DNA of 64,000 nucleotides from Egibacteraceae bacterium. Its GTDB lineage: Bacteria > Actinomycetota > Nitriliruptoria > Euzebyales > Egibacteraceae. Below are positions 43,930-52,829 of this stretch, piece after piece (the stretch's first letter is position 1; every line of letters starts with the position of its first letter). The translations under genes were made by a program, and so were the position numbers. A model generated the notes under the pieces. That model worked only from the letters and a program-made list of their open reading frames with translations, made no database searches and was not told the DNA's origin. The DNA is taken from the NCBI GenBank assembly GCA_030447925.1, contig JAUJNX010000008.1, forward strand, positions 41,299 to 105,298, in the 5' to 3' direction.

Positions 43930-45846
43930 TCAGGCGGCTCCGACGCGCTTGGGGGCTTCGTGGATCTGGTCCACGACGGACTGGGGCATCTCGCGCACGG
44001 TGGCGCGGCCGCGCAGCAGCGTGCGCTGCTCGGGGGTCAGGGCGCCGCGCACGGCCGCGAGCGCCTCCTCGCCGGTCAGCGACTCGCGCTCGACCAGGCG
44101 GTCGGCCATGGCCTCGAGGCCCGCGCGCAGCTCGGTGAAGCGGGCGACGACCTCCTCCAGGGCGGTGCCGAGGATGGCGCGCACCTCCTCGTCGATGAGC
44201 TCGGCGGTGCGCTCGGAGTACTCGTGGCCGCGGGCGAGCTCCTCGCCGAGGAAGACCTGCTGGTTGTCGCCGTAACCGACCGGGCCGAGGCGGCCCATGC
44301 CGAACTCGCGGACGATCGCGCGGGCGAGCTTGGTCGCCTGCACCAGGTCGTGCTGCCCGCCGGTGGTCGGCTGGCCCAGGATGACCATCTCCGCGGCGCG
44401 GCCGCCGAGCATCACCTTGAGGCGCGCGTCGAGCCAGCTGCGCAGGTAGATGTGGCGCTCGTCGATGGGGAGCTGGGTCGTGACGCCCAGGGCCATGCCG
44501 ACCGGCAGGACGGTGACCTTGTAGACCGGGTCGGCCTCCTCCTCCAGGAAGGCGGCCAGGGCGTGCCCGCCCTCGTGGTAGGCGACGGCGCGCTTCTCCT
44601 CCTCGTCCAGGCGCAGCGACGCGCGCTCCCGGCCGATGGTGTGGCGCTCGCGGGCCTGCTCGATGTCGCGCATGCGGATGAGGTCGGACCCCCCGCGGAC
44701 GGCGATGAGCGCCGCCTCGTTGATGAGGTTCTTGAGGTCGGCGCCGGCCATGCCGGGCGTGCCGCGCGCCAGGACGCCCAGGTCGACGTCCTCCGCGATC
44801 GGCTTGCCCTTGGCGTGGACGCGCAGGACCTCCTCGCGCTCCTCCAGCGTGGGCAGGGGCACGACGATCTGGCGGTCGAAGCGGCCGGGCCGCTGGAGCG
44901 CCGGGTCCAGGACGTCGGGGCGGTTGGTCGCCGCCATGATCACGACGCCCTCGCTGCCCTCGAAGCCGTCGATCTCGCCCAGGAGCTGGTTGAGGGTCTG
45001 CTCGCGCTCGTCGTGGCCGCCGCCCAGCCCGGCGCCGCGCTTGCGGCCGATCGAGTCGAGCTCGTCGATGAAGATGATGCACGGCGCGTTGGCGCGGGCG
45101 GTCTTGAACAGGTCGCGCACGCGGCTGGCGCCGACGCCCACGAACATCTCCATGAAGTCCGACCCGGTCACGGTGATGAACGGGACGCCCGCCTCGCCGG
45201 CGGTGGCGCGGGCCAGGAGGGTCTTGCCGGTGCCCGGCGGGCCCACCAGCAGCATGCCCTTGGGGACCTCGGCACCGGCCTTGCGGAAGCGGTCGGGTTC
45301 GCGCAGGAACGCGACGACCTCGCGGACCTCCTCCTTCACCTCGCGGTAGCCGGCGACGTCGGCGAAGCGCGTGGTCGGCTCGTGGGGCTTGTAGAGCCGC
45401 GCCGTGGACTTGCCGATCTGGCCGAGGGGGCCCATCTGCCCGCGCGCCTGGCGGTTGAGGAACCAGAACACGCCGACGAACAGCAGCAGGGGCAGGAGGA
45501 ACGAGGCGAGCAGCGGCAGCAGCCCGCCGCCCTCCACCTGGTAGGTCTGGGCGACCCCGTTCTCCTCCAGCAGCGTGAGCAGGCTGCCGTCGTCGCCCGC
45601 GACCGGGGTGCCGGGCAGGGTGGTGGAGAAGGTGGTGCGGCCCTCGTCGGTCGGCTCCGTGTAGCGGCCGTCGACGGCCTGGCCCTGGATGCGCACCTGC
45701 TCCACGCGGCCCTGCTCCACCGCGGCGACGAACTCGTCGTAGGTCAGCCGTCCGGGGTCGGCCTGCAGCGTCGAGAACAGCCAGAACAGCACCAGGACCA
45801 GCAGGACGCCGGTGAGGATCCGGGAGCGGGCGTTGACACGGTCCAC
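43930..45846 (-). CDS. ftsH: ATP-dependent zinc metalloprotease FtsH
   Basis: A 638-residue membrane AAA+ protease. Two helices ([18 protein letters not shown], about residues 10-27; [15 protein letters not shown], about 117-131) flank a small extracytoplasmic domain. AAA motifs: Walker A GPPGTGKT (about 200), Walker [12 protein letters not shown] (about 257), arginine-finger region [11 protein letters not shown]. The zinc site is [11 protein letters not shown] (about 425), with Gly in place of the usual Ala in HEAGH but HExxH intact. It starts at GTG 45846, preceded by AAGGAC, and is divergent from nadB over a 99-bp gap. Confidence 0.95.
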   Translation of the reverse strand: MDRVNARSRILTGVLLVLVLFWLFSTLQADPGRLTYDEFVAAVEQGRVEQVRIQGQAVDGRYTEPTDEGRTTFSTTLPGTPVAGDDGSLLTLLEENGVAQTYQVEGGGLLPLLASFLLPLLLFVGVFWFLNRQARGQMGPLGQIGKSTARLYKPHEPTTRFADVAGYREVKEEVREVVAFLREPDRFRKAGAEVPKGMLLVGPPGTGKTLLARATAGEAGVPFITVTGSDFMEMFVGVGASRVRDLFKTARANAPCIIFIDELDSIGRKRGAGLGGGHDEREQTLNQLLGEIDGFEGSEGVVIMAATNRPDVLDPALQRPGRFDRQIVVPLPTLEEREEVLRVHAKGKPIAEDVDLGVLARGTPGMAGADLKNLINEAALIAVRGGSDLIRMRDIEQARERHTIGRERASLRLDEEEKRAVAYHEGGHALAAFLEEEADPVYKVTVLPVGMALGVTTQLPIDERHIYLRSWLDARLKVMLGGRAAEMVILGQPTTGGQHDLVQATKLARAIVREFGMGRLGPVGYGDNQQVFLGEELARGHEYSERTAELIDEEVRAILGTALEEVVARFTELRAGLEAMADRLVERESLTGEEALAAVRGALTPEQRTLLRGRATVREMPQSVVDQIHEAPKRVGAA

Positions 45847-45945
45847 GAGCGCGGTCCTTGCAAGCAGGTTGGGGAGGGGTCATACCCCTCGCTCGCCGCG
45901 CCTCACCCTATCGTGGTGGCGAGCCTGGGCACGGAAGGAGCGGGG

Positions 45946-47640
45946 TTGGCCGCACTCGGGGAGGGCGTCGACCTCGCCGTCGACGTCGTGGTCGTCGGCG
46001 CGGGGGTGGCCGGGCTCGTCGCCGCCCTCGACCTCCTGGACGCCGCGCCGCACCTGTCCGTCGCCGTCGTCGACAAGGGCGCGGCGGGGACCACGGGGTC
46101 GACGCCGCTGGCGCAGGGGGGGATGGCCGTGGCGGTCGGCCCGGGCGACAGCCCCGCGCTGCACGCCGCGGACACCCTGCGGGCCGGCGACGGCCTGGGC
46201 GACCCGGTCGCCGTCCGCGTGATGGCCGAGGACGGGCCCGCCCGCCTCGCCGACCTGGTCCGCCGCGGCGGCGTCTTCGACCGCCTGGCCCCGGACGCGC
46301 CGGGGGCGGGCTGGGCGTCCGGGGCCGACCCGGCGGCGCTGGGCGGCTCGCCGTTCGCGCTGGCGCGGGAGGGCGGGCAGACCGTCGCGCGCAGCGTGCG
46401 GACCGCCGACGCGTCGGGGGCGGAGATCTCGCGGGCGCTGCTGGCCGCGGCGCGGGGGCGGACGTCGCCGGCGGTGGCACCCGGGCGGATCACCCGGGTG
46501 CAGGGGGTGGCCTGCGCGCTCGCCCAGCCGCCCGCCGACGGGGCCCTGCCGGGCGACGTCACCGGCGTCTGGGTGCTCCTGGACGCCGTCGACGGCGCCG
46601 GGCTGGGGCCGGACCAGGCCGGGGGCCTGGCCCTGGTCCGCGCCCGCGCCGTGCTGCTGGCCTCCGGCGGGTGCGGCGGCCTCTACGCCGCCACGACCAA
46701 CCGCGACGAGGCCACCGCCGACGGGGTCGCCCTGGCTGGGCGGGCCGGGGCGGGCCTGCTCGACCTCGAGTTCGTCCAGTTCCACCCGACCGGCCTGAAG
46801 GTCGCCACCGGGAGCGCGTGGCGCCTGCTGCTCACCGAGGCCCTGCGCGGGGCGGGCGCGGTCCTGCTCGACGCCGGCGGCCGCCGGTTTATGGTCGGCC
46901 GGCACCCCGACGCCGAGCTCGCGCCCCGCCACGTGGTCACCCGCGGGATCCTGGACCAGCCGGGCGGGGCGTGGCTCGACGCCACCGGGCTGCCGGCGGA
47001 GGTGCTCGCCGAGGAGTTCCCCACCGTCCTGGCCGGCGCGCGGCGCCACGGCTACGACCTGGCCACCGAGCCGGTCCCCGTCGAGCCGACCCAGCACTAC
47101 CTGGTCGGGGGCGTCGCCACCGACCTGCACGGCGCGACCTCGGTGCCGGGGCTGTGGGCGGCCGGCGAGGTGGCGTCGACCGGCGTCCACGGCGCCAACC
47201 GCATGGCCGGCAACTCCCTGCTCCAGGCCTGCGTGTTCGGGTCCCGGGCCGGCCGCGCGCTGGCGGCCCGGCTGGGGCCGGGCGCGCCGGACCCGCGCGA
47301 CCCCGCCGAGCCCGCGTTCGCCGCACCGGCCCCGGACCTGGACCGCGCCGCGCTGCGCGCCGACCTGCGCCAGGCGATCTCGGCCGGCGCGGGGGCGGTG
47401 CGCACGGCGGCGGGGCTGGAGACCGCGGCCAAGGCGCTGGAGGGGGCCGCCGCCCGCCTGGGGGCCGCGCCCGCCCGCGACCGCGACGGCGCCGAGCTCG
47501 CCAGCCTGGTCGCCGTCGGCCGCCTCATCGTGCGCGCCGCCCTGCTGCGCGCCGAGTCGCGCGGCGTCCACTGGCGCGAGGACCACCCCGCGCCGGACCC
47601 CGCCTGGGCGGGGGTCCGGCTGCGCGCCCAGCTGCCCTGA
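45946..47640 (+). CDS. nadB: L-aspartate oxidase
   Basis: A 564-residue flavoenzyme of the succinate dehydrogenase family that makes iminoaspartate for NAD synthesis. DVVVVGAGVAGLVAALDLLD is the FAD fold, GSTPLAQGGMAVAVG (about residue 52) the flavin contact, EFVQFHPTGLKV and TEALRGAGAVLLDAGGRRFM (about 292-311) the substrate region, and LWAAGEVASTGVHGANRMAG the C-terminal FAD motif with the NadB-type GVHGANRLA signature. TTG 45946 is chosen because AAGGAG precedes it by 6 nt; in-frame GTGs at 45913 and 45916 are alternatives. nadA and nadC are not in the window. Confidence 0.9.
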   Translation: MAALGEGVDLAVDVVVVGAGVAGLVAALDLLDAAPHLSVAVVDKGAAGTTGSTPLAQGGMAVAVGPGDSPALHAADTLRAGDGLGDPVAVRVMAEDGPARLADLVRRGGVFDRLAPDAPGAGWASGADPAALGGSPFALAREGGQTVARSVRTADASGAEISRALLAAARGRTSPAVAPGRITRVQGVACALAQPPADGALPGDVTGVWVLLDAVDGAGLGPDQAGGLALVRARAVLLASGGCGGLYAATTNRDEATADGVALAGRAGAGLLDLEFVQFHPTGLKVATGSAWRLLLTEALRGAGAVLLDAGGRRFMVGRHPDAELAPRHVVTRGILDQPGGAWLDATGLPAEVLAEEFPTVLAGARRHGYDLATEPVPVEPTQHYLVGGVATDLHGATSVPGLWAAGEVASTGVHGANRMAGNSLLQACVFGSRAGRALAARLGPGAPDPRDPAEPAFAAPAPDLDRAALRADLRQAISAGAGAVRTAAGLETAAKALEGAAARLGAAPARDRDGAELASLVAVGRLIVRAALLRAESRGVHWREDHPAPDPAWAGVRLRAQLP

Positions 47641-47657
47641 ACCCCCCGGAGGTCCCC

Positions 47658-48151
47658 GTGCGCCCCGTCCCCGTCCCGCCCGCTCCCGGCCAGGAGTCCG
47701 TCTGGGACTACCCCCGCCCCCCGCGGGTCGAGCCCAGCATCCGCCGCGTGCGCATCGCGCTGGGCGGCGTGACGTTCGTCGACACCACCGACGCCGTCCG
47801 GGTGCTGGAGACCAGCCACCCCCCGGCCTGGTACGTGTCCCTGGCGGCGGTGCGCGGCGCCGAGCTGGTCCGCGAGGGCCGCACGACGGTCTGTGAGTTC
47901 AAGGGCCGGGCCGCCTACTGGACGGTGGTGGCGGGCGGCGCCCAGGCGGTCGCGGCGGCGTGGGGCTACCCGGACCCGGCCGCCGGCTACGAGGTGCTCG
48001 CCGACCGCTTCACCGTGTACCCGGAGCGCATGGACGCCTGCTGGATCGACGACGAGCGCGTCGAACCGCAGCCGGGCGGCTTCTACGGCGGCTGGGTCAC
48101 CGGCGACGTCGCCGGCCCGTTCAAGGGGGGCCCGGTTCCTGGGGGTGGTAG
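47658..48151 (+). CDS. DUF427 domain protein, one apparent frameshift near the C-terminus
   Basis: About 164 residues. ESVWDYPRPPRVEPSIRRVR, VTFVDTTDAVRVLETSHPPA and CEFKGRAAYWTVVAGG are the DUF427 blocks, and YPERMDACWIDDERVEPQPG with FYGGWVT closes the domain. The family has no settled function. GTG 47658 follows GGAGG by 6 nt and lies 17 bp after nadB, so it is probably co-transcribed. A missing G in the run at 48126-48131 shifts the last residues; restoring it gives the family-typical ending GPFKGGPGSWGW and a stop at 48149-48151. Confidence 0.85.
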
Positions 48152-48213
48152 CCCTTTGCCCCCCGGCTCCGGACCATGCGTATGCTTCCGGCCACGCTGA
48201 GGAAGGAGTCCCC

Positions 48214-49329
48214 GATGGTCCTCGACGCGCTGGCGGACCACCGACGGTCCAGCGAGCCGAGGTGCTGGACGCGCTGCGCGCGCGCGACCCGCTCGCGCTG
48301 GCGGAGGCCTACTACCGGACCGTCGGTGCCGTCCAGGCGATCGGGCGGCGGCTGCTCGGCCCCGGCAGGGAGACCGAGGCGCTGCTGCGCGCGGTCTACC
48401 GGCGCCTGTGGGAGGCCCCGCCCGCGGGTGGCGCGCTGGAGGGCTGGGTGCGGGCCCAGGCGTTCGCCCTGGCCGCCGAGTACCTGCGCGCGCTCGGGCG
48501 CCCGGCCGCCACGGCGTCGGCCGCGGCGCTGCTCCCCGACCTCGGCGCCCCGGAACCTGGGCCGCCCGACGCCGCCGAGGAGGCGCTGGCGGGGCTCGAC
48601 GACGCGGCCCGGTCGGCGGTCGTGCGCGCCCACGACCGCGGCCAGGCGCCCGACGAGGGCGACGGCGAGGCCGCCGCGGCCCTCGAGCGCGGGCTGGCGG
48701 CGCTCGCCGGGCCGTGCCCGCGGCGCGGAGTCGGCGGACCCGGGCGCCCGCCCGCACCTGGGCGCCTGGACGCTGGGGCTGCTGGAGCCGGGCGCGGCCG
48801 CCCGGGTGGCGGCCGCCGTCCTCGCCGACGGCACGCTCAGCGCGCGCGCCGCGACCCTGCGCCGGGGACGCCGCCGCCTGGAGGGCCTGCCGCCGGGCTC
48901 CGACGTGGGCCAGCGCGTCCTCGTCGCGATCCTCGCCCCCTCCCCCCGGTCGACGCGCCGGCGCCGGTCCCCCCGGCCGCATCCCCGGCCGCGGCCGCTC
49001 CCGGTGAAGCCGGGCAGCCGGCGGAACGCCGCCGGCGGCCGGAGCGGACGGGGACGGCGCGGACGGGGACGGCGCGGGCGGCGGGCGGGGGTCGCAGCGC
49101 GGCCGCCCCCGGCGTGACCGGCACCGGGGCAGCGGCGGACCCGGACCTCGGCGCCGACCCCGCTCCGGAGCCGGCCGGCGCGCAGGACCCGGCGGCGCCC
49201 CCGCCCGGCGGGCGGCGGGCACGGCGCCGCGCCCGCCAGGCCCGCGGGCTGGGGCCGGGCGGCAGCCTGCTGCTCACCCTCGGCACGGTGCTGGGCGTCG
49301 TGGCCATCGTCCTGTCGGCGCCGGCCTGA
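48214..49329 (+). CDS. Degenerate ECF sigma / anti-sigma-like protein with C-terminal membrane helix, three apparent frameshifts
   Basis: ATG 48214 follows AAGGAG. After one added base near 48240 the frame reads VLDALRARDPLALAEAYYR and AIGRRLLGPGRETEALLRAV, like sigma-70 region 2. A region-4-like helix pair at ALAGLDDAARSAVVRAHDRG follows, but its helix-turn-helix is not convincing. After a second shift near 48715 comes ADPGARPHLGAWTLGLLEPG, like an anti-sigma domain but without the zinc-ligand HxxxCxxC. After a third shift at the C run 48951-48955 a long Pro/Ala/Arg segment leads to one membrane helix (GSLLLTLGTVLGVVAIVLSA). Total about 372 residues. Function is inferred only from similarity of layout. 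Confidence 0.5.
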   Translation, partial: DGPRRAGGPPTVQRAEVLDALRARDPLALAEAYYRTVGAVQAIGRRLLGPGRETEALLRAVYRRLWEAPPAGGALEGWVRAQAFALAAEYLRALGRPAATASAAALLPDLGAPEPGPPDAAEEALAGLDDAARSAVVRAHDRGQAPDEGDGEAAAALERGLAALAGPCPRRGVGGPGRPPAPGRLDAGAAGAGRGRPGGGRRPRRRHAQRARRDPAPGTPPPGGPAAGLRRGPARPRRDPRPLPPVDAPAPVPPAASPAAAAPGEAGQPAERRRRPERTGTARTGTARAAGGGRSAAAPGVTGTGAAADPDLGADPAPEPAGAQDPAAPPPGGRRARRRARQARGLGPGGSLLLTLGTVLGVVAIVLSAPA

Positions 49330-49359
49330 CGCGGCGGCCGCCCGACCGCGGGCCGCTGC

Positions 49360-49365
49360 TACCCT
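49360..49365 (+). promoter_or_regulatory. Candidate -10 element (TACCCT) for clpP
   Basis: TACCCT lies 41 bp before the clpP GTG. The ribosome-binding site GGAG is at 49395-49398. Confidence 0.3.
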
Positions 49366-49406
49366 TTCGCCCACACCACCCTCGCACCGAGACCTGGAGC
49401 AACGAC

Positions 49407-49985
49407 GTGGCCGAGGACGAAACCCCGAACCCCTTCCAGTCGATGGTCGAGGCCAACGTCTGGCGCCGGCTCTACGAGAACCGGACGCTGTACCTGCGGG
49501 GCCCCATCGAGGACACCGTCGCGGACACCCTCGTCGCCCAGCTGATGTCGCTGGACGCGGAGAGCGACAAGGACGTCACCCTCTACATCAACTCCCCCGG
49601 CGGCCTGGTCAGCGGCATGTTCGCCGTCTACGACGTCGTCAACCTGATGCGCGCGCGGGTCAACACGGTCTGCGTCGGCGTCGCGGCCTCGGCGGCCGCC
49701 TTCCTGCTGGCGACCGGGACCGGCACGCGCGCCGCGACGGAGAACGCCCGCATCATGATCCACCAGCCCCTCGGCGGCGCGCAGGGGCAGGCGGTCGACA
49801 TCCAGATCCAGGCCCGCCAGATCGCCTTCCTGCGCGAGCGCCTCAACGAGATCCTCGCCGAGCGCACCGGCAAGCCGGTCGAGCAGATCACCCGCGACAC
49901 CGACCGCGACTTCTGGCTGTCCGCCGCGGAGGCCGTCGAGTACGGCCTGATCGACGAGGTCCGCGCCAAGGACCGCGGCATCTAG
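49407..49985 (+). CDS. clpP: ATP-dependent Clp protease proteolytic subunit
   Basis: A 192-residue ClpP. ENRTLYLRGPIEDTVADTLV starts the fold, YINSPGGLVSGMFAVYD (about residues 58-74) is the oxyanion loop, CVGVAASAAAFLLATG (about 90) holds the catalytic serine and ENARIMIHQPLGGAQGQA (about 111) the histidine; DRDFWLSAAEAVEYGLID closes the fold. The serine context AASAAAFLL differs from the usual AASMGAFLL. It stands alone rather than in a clpP1P2 pair. Its stop overlaps that of the convergent NHLRC2-like gene through CTAG. Confidence 0.95.
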   Translation: MAEDETPNPFQSMVEANVWRRLYENRTLYLRGPIEDTVADTLVAQLMSLDAESDKDVTLYINSPGGLVSGMFAVYDVVNLMRARVNTVCVGVAASAAAFLLATGTGTRAATENARIMIHQPLGGAQGQAVDIQIQARQIAFLRERLNEILAERTGKPVEQITRDTDRDFWLSAAEAVEYGLIDEVRAKDRGI

Positions 49986-51493
49986 GAAGCGGGGGGCTGG
50001 CCCCCCAGCAGCACGTCGGCCCGGCCGCCGGCCGGGTCGACGGCGACCACGCGGTGGTTGCCGGTGTCGGCGACCAGGATGCGCCGGCCGTCCCACGCGA
50101 CCGCCTCCGGCTCCCGGAAGGCGGCGGCGGACCGCGCGTCGGCGGGCAGGACGGGGCGGCGCTCCAGTTCCGCGATCGCGGCGTGCAGCGGGGTCCCGTC
50201 GCCGAGCAGCGTCGACACCGCGCCGGTGGCCGGGTCGACGGCGCGGACGGCGTGGTTGAGGGTGTCGGCGACCAGGAGCCGGTCGCCCATCGCCGCGATC
50301 CCCACGGGGTGCTGGAAGCGGGCGACGTCGCCGGGCCCGTCGACGAACCCGAAGTCGAACAGGTCGCCGCCCGCGACGGTCGTGACCAGCCCGCCGGCGA
50401 CCCGCCGCACCGCGGAGATCTCGCTGTCGGCGACGTGGAGCGCCCCGTCGGCGCCGCGCGCCAGCCCGGACGGCTGGGCGAACGCCGCCGTCGCGTAGTC
50501 GCCGTCGACCCGCGCCTCGCGGCTGGACCCGGCGAGGATCCCCGCGACCGCGGGCACGCCGTCGCGGGCCGGCTGCACGACCCACAGCTGGTGGCTGCCG
50601 GCCATGGCCACGACGACCTCGCCGCCCTCGCCCGGCGCGACGTCCCACGGTGACCGCAGGTCGGTGGTGCGGGCCGGGCCGGCGTGGAAGCCGTGGCCGC
50701 GGTGGCCGGTGCCCGCCAGCGTGGTGACCTGCCCGGTGGTCAGGTCGACGCGCCGCACCGCGTGGTTGCCGGTGTCGGCGACCAGCAGGCCCCCCGCCCC
50801 GTCGGGCGCCAGCCCGTGCGGCGTCCGGAACCGCACCTGGGCGCCGGTCCCGTCGTGCAGGCCCGCCCGGCCGGACCCGATCCGCCCGCGCTCCGCACCG
50901 GTGGCCAGGTCGGCGACCACCACCTGGTGGTGCCCGGTGTCGGCGACGTAGAGGGTGTCGCCCTCGACGGCCAGGCCGCCGGGGAAGGCCAGGACGCCGG
51001 GCGGCGCGGGCTCGGGGCGGATCGGCAGCGCGTCGCGGACCAGCCGGCCGGGCTGCTCGTCCAGCAGCGCGCGCACCACCGCGACCAGGTCCTCGCGGTC
51101 GGGTTCGCCCGCGGCCTGCCCGGCGACGGTGCCGTCGGGGCGCACGAACACCAGCGTCGGCCAGGCCTTGACCGCGTACGCGCTCCAGGTCGCGTGGCCG
51201 GTGTCGACCACGACGGGGTGGGTGACCCCGTGGCGCTGGACGGCGGCGCGCACCAGGTCGGGGTCGCCCTCGGTGGGGAACTTGGGGCTGTGGACGCCGA
51301 CGAACACCACGGGTTCGTCGGCGAGGTCGGCCTCGGCGAGCGACAGCTCCGGCAGGGTGTGCAGGCAGTTGATGCAGGCGTAGGTCCAGAAGTCCAGGAC
51401 CACGACCCGCCCGCGCAGGTCCGCCCGGGTCAGGGCCCGGTCGACGTTCAGCCACACGGCGTCGACGGGGAGGTCCGGGGCGTGGATGGCCAA
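49982..51493 (-). CDS. Thioredoxin-like domain plus NHL beta-propeller protein (NHLRC2-like)
   Basis: A 503-residue cytoplasmic protein. Residues 1-140 are a thioredoxin fold with FWTYACINCLHTLPELS carrying CxxC (CINC, about residue 40) and AVKAWPTLVFVRPDG as the cis-Pro segment. Residues 165-500 are an NHL propeller with repeats such as GDTLYVADTGHHQVVVADL, LLVADTGNHAVRRVDL and ILVADTGNHRVVAVDPAGG. The architecture is that of NHLRC2-type proteins, of unknown bacterial role. There is no signal peptide. Its stop shares CTAG with clpP and its start is 7 bp after the mutM stop, so it is in an operon with mutM. Confidence 0.92.
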   Translation of the reverse strand: MAIHAPDLPVDAVWLNVDRALTRADLRGRVVVLDFWTYACINCLHTLPELSLAEADLADEPVVFVGVHSPKFPTEGDPDLVRAAVQRHGVTHPVVVDTGHATWSAYAVKAWPTLVFVRPDGTVAGQAAGEPDREDLVAVVRALLDEQPGRLVRDALPIRPEPAPPGVLAFPGGLAVEGDTLYVADTGHHQVVVADLATGAERGRIGSGRAGLHDGTGAQVRFRTPHGLAPDGAGGLLVADTGNHAVRRVDLTTGQVTTLAGTGHRGHGFHAGPARTTDLRSPWDVAPGEGGEVVVAMAGSHQLWVVQPARDGVPAVAGILAGSSREARVDGDYATAAFAQPSGLARGADGALHVADSEISAVRRVAGGLVTTVAGGDLFDFGFVDGPGDVARFQHPVGIAAMGDRLLVADTLNHAVRAVDPATGAVSTLLGDGTPLHAAIAELERRPVLPADARSAAAFREPEAVAWDGRRILVADTGNHRVVAVDPAGGRADVLLGGQPPAS

Positions 51494-51500
51494 CGAAGCC

Positions 51501-52304
51501 TCAGATCCTCTGGCAGCGCGGGCAGAAGGTGGTGCCGCGGTCGCCCAGGACGATGCGGCGCATGGGGGTGCCGTCGCGCGGGCACGGCTTGCCCTGCTGG
51601 CCGTAGGCGACCAGGAAGTCGGCGTAGCGGCCGGACTCGCCGTTGACCATCTGGTAGTCCCGGAAGGTCGTGCCCTCCCGGTCGACCGCGGCGGCGAGCA
51701 CGCTGCGGATCGCCGCCCAGAGGCGGTCGGTGCGGGCCCGCGACAGGCGCCGCGCGCGCGGGTCGATGCGCGCGATCCACAGGGCCTCGTCGGCGTAGAT
51801 GTTGCCGACGCCGGCCACGGGCCGCTGGGTCAGCAGCGCCGGCTTGACCTGCATCCGCGACCGGGTCAGCCAGGCGTGGAACGCGGCCGGGTCGAAGTCG
51901 TCGGACAGCGGCTCGGGCCCCAGGTGCGCCAGGGTGGCGATGCCGGCGTGGTCCCCCGCCGCCACGACCCCCAGGCGCCCGAAGCGCCGGACGTCGCGGA
52001 AGTCCAGAACCGCGTCGTCGAGGGTGAACGTGGCGCGCACGTAGGCGTCCGGCTCCCATCCCTGGTCCCCCCGGAACCGGAACGACCCGGTCATGCCCAG
52101 GTGCAGCACCAGCTCGAGCCCGCCGTCCAGCGGGGCGAGCAGGTACTTGCCGCGCCGCCCGACGTCCAGGATGCGGTGGCCCGCGGCCTTGTCCACCGCG
52201 TCGAAGCGCGCCTGCGGGTCGGTGGTGACCGCGAGCACCCGGCGGCCCGCCAGCCGCGGCTGCAGCTGGCGGCGCACGCTCTCGACCTCGGGCAGCTCCG
52301 GCAT
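51501..52304 (-). CDS. mutM: Formamidopyrimidine-DNA glycosylase
   Basis: A 267-residue base-excision repair enzyme removing oxidised purines such as 8-oxoguanine. MPELPEVESVRRQLQPRLAG has the N-terminal catalytic proline and Glu; GRRGKYLLAPLDGG holds the conserved lysine; PVAGVGNIYADEALWIARI is the helix-two-turn-helix; and the zinc finger is CPRDGTPMRRIVLGDRGTTF followed by CPRCQ. All catalytic residues are present. It is the first gene of a pair with the NHLRC2-like protein. Confidence 0.96.
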   Translation of the reverse strand: MPELPEVESVRRQLQPRLAGRRVLAVTTDPQARFDAVDKAAGHRILDVGRRGKYLLAPLDGGLELVLHLGMTGSFRFRGDQGWEPDAYVRATFTLDDAVLDFRDVRRFGRLGVVAAGDHAGIATLAHLGPEPLSDDFDPAAFHAWLTRSRMQVKPALLTQRPVAGVGNIYADEALWIARIDPRARRLSRARTDRLWAAIRSVLAAAVDREGTTFRDYQMVNGESGRYADFLVAYGQQGKPCPRDGTPMRRIVLGDRGTTFCPRCQRI

Positions 52305-52408
52305 CGCGTCCCATGATCGCCGCTGCGCCGCGCCGCAGGCGACTGAAGGCGGGGACGGGGCCTGCCGAGACTACGGGGACCGGGGTACCACCCAGAGGGG
52401 GAACCGCT

Positions 52409-52807
52409 GTGGAGCCGATCGACGTCCAGGGGTCTGGCCTGTTCCTGCGCCAGCAGGCGGCGACCCTGACCTGCGCGCTCCTCGACCCCGACGACCCGTC
52501 GACGCTGCGCGACGCGTGCGCCGCCCACGAGGGCTGCCACGACCTTTGGGTCGGGCTGGTGGCGGCGACCCGGGAGCGGTCGGCGGACGCGGCGGACGCC
52601 GTCGCCGACCTCTACACCTTCCACGGGCGCCTGCTGGAGTCCCTCGAGCACGGGCTGGAGGGCTGGTTCCACCCGCAGGCCGCCAGCGACGTCCGGGAGG
52701 TGCTCGCCGACCGGCTTGCCCGGCGCACCGACGCCGTCGTCGGCGCCCTGGACGCGATCGGCGGGCGGCTGCTGGACCTCGCGGCGGACCGGCGCGCACC
52801 CGTCTGA
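52409..52807 (+). CDS. Hypothetical small helical protein
   Basis: A 132-residue all-helical, soluble protein I do not recognise (ATLTCALLDPDDPSTLRDAC; VADLYTFHGRLLESLEHGLE). GTG 52409 is chosen for the GAGGGGG upstream; the same frame stays open back to 52313. It ends 22 bp before pruA and may be co-transcribed with it. Its length and helical periodicity suggest a four-helix bundle, but no residue pattern indicates a ligand. Confidence 0.6.
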   Translation: MEPIDVQGSGLFLRQQAATLTCALLDPDDPSTLRDACAAHEGCHDLWVGLVAATRERSADAADAVADLYTFHGRLLESLEHGLEGWFHPQAASDVREVLADRLARRTDAVVGALDAIGGRLLDLAADRRAPV

Positions 52808-52829
52808 CCGGGGGGGCACACTTCGGGGC

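Noticed and set aside
43930..45945. Cobalamin riboswitch before the adenosyltransferase operon
   Set aside because: The 99-bp gap before ftsH and the near-zero gaps within the operon leave no room for the full element, and no B12-box-like motif was seen.
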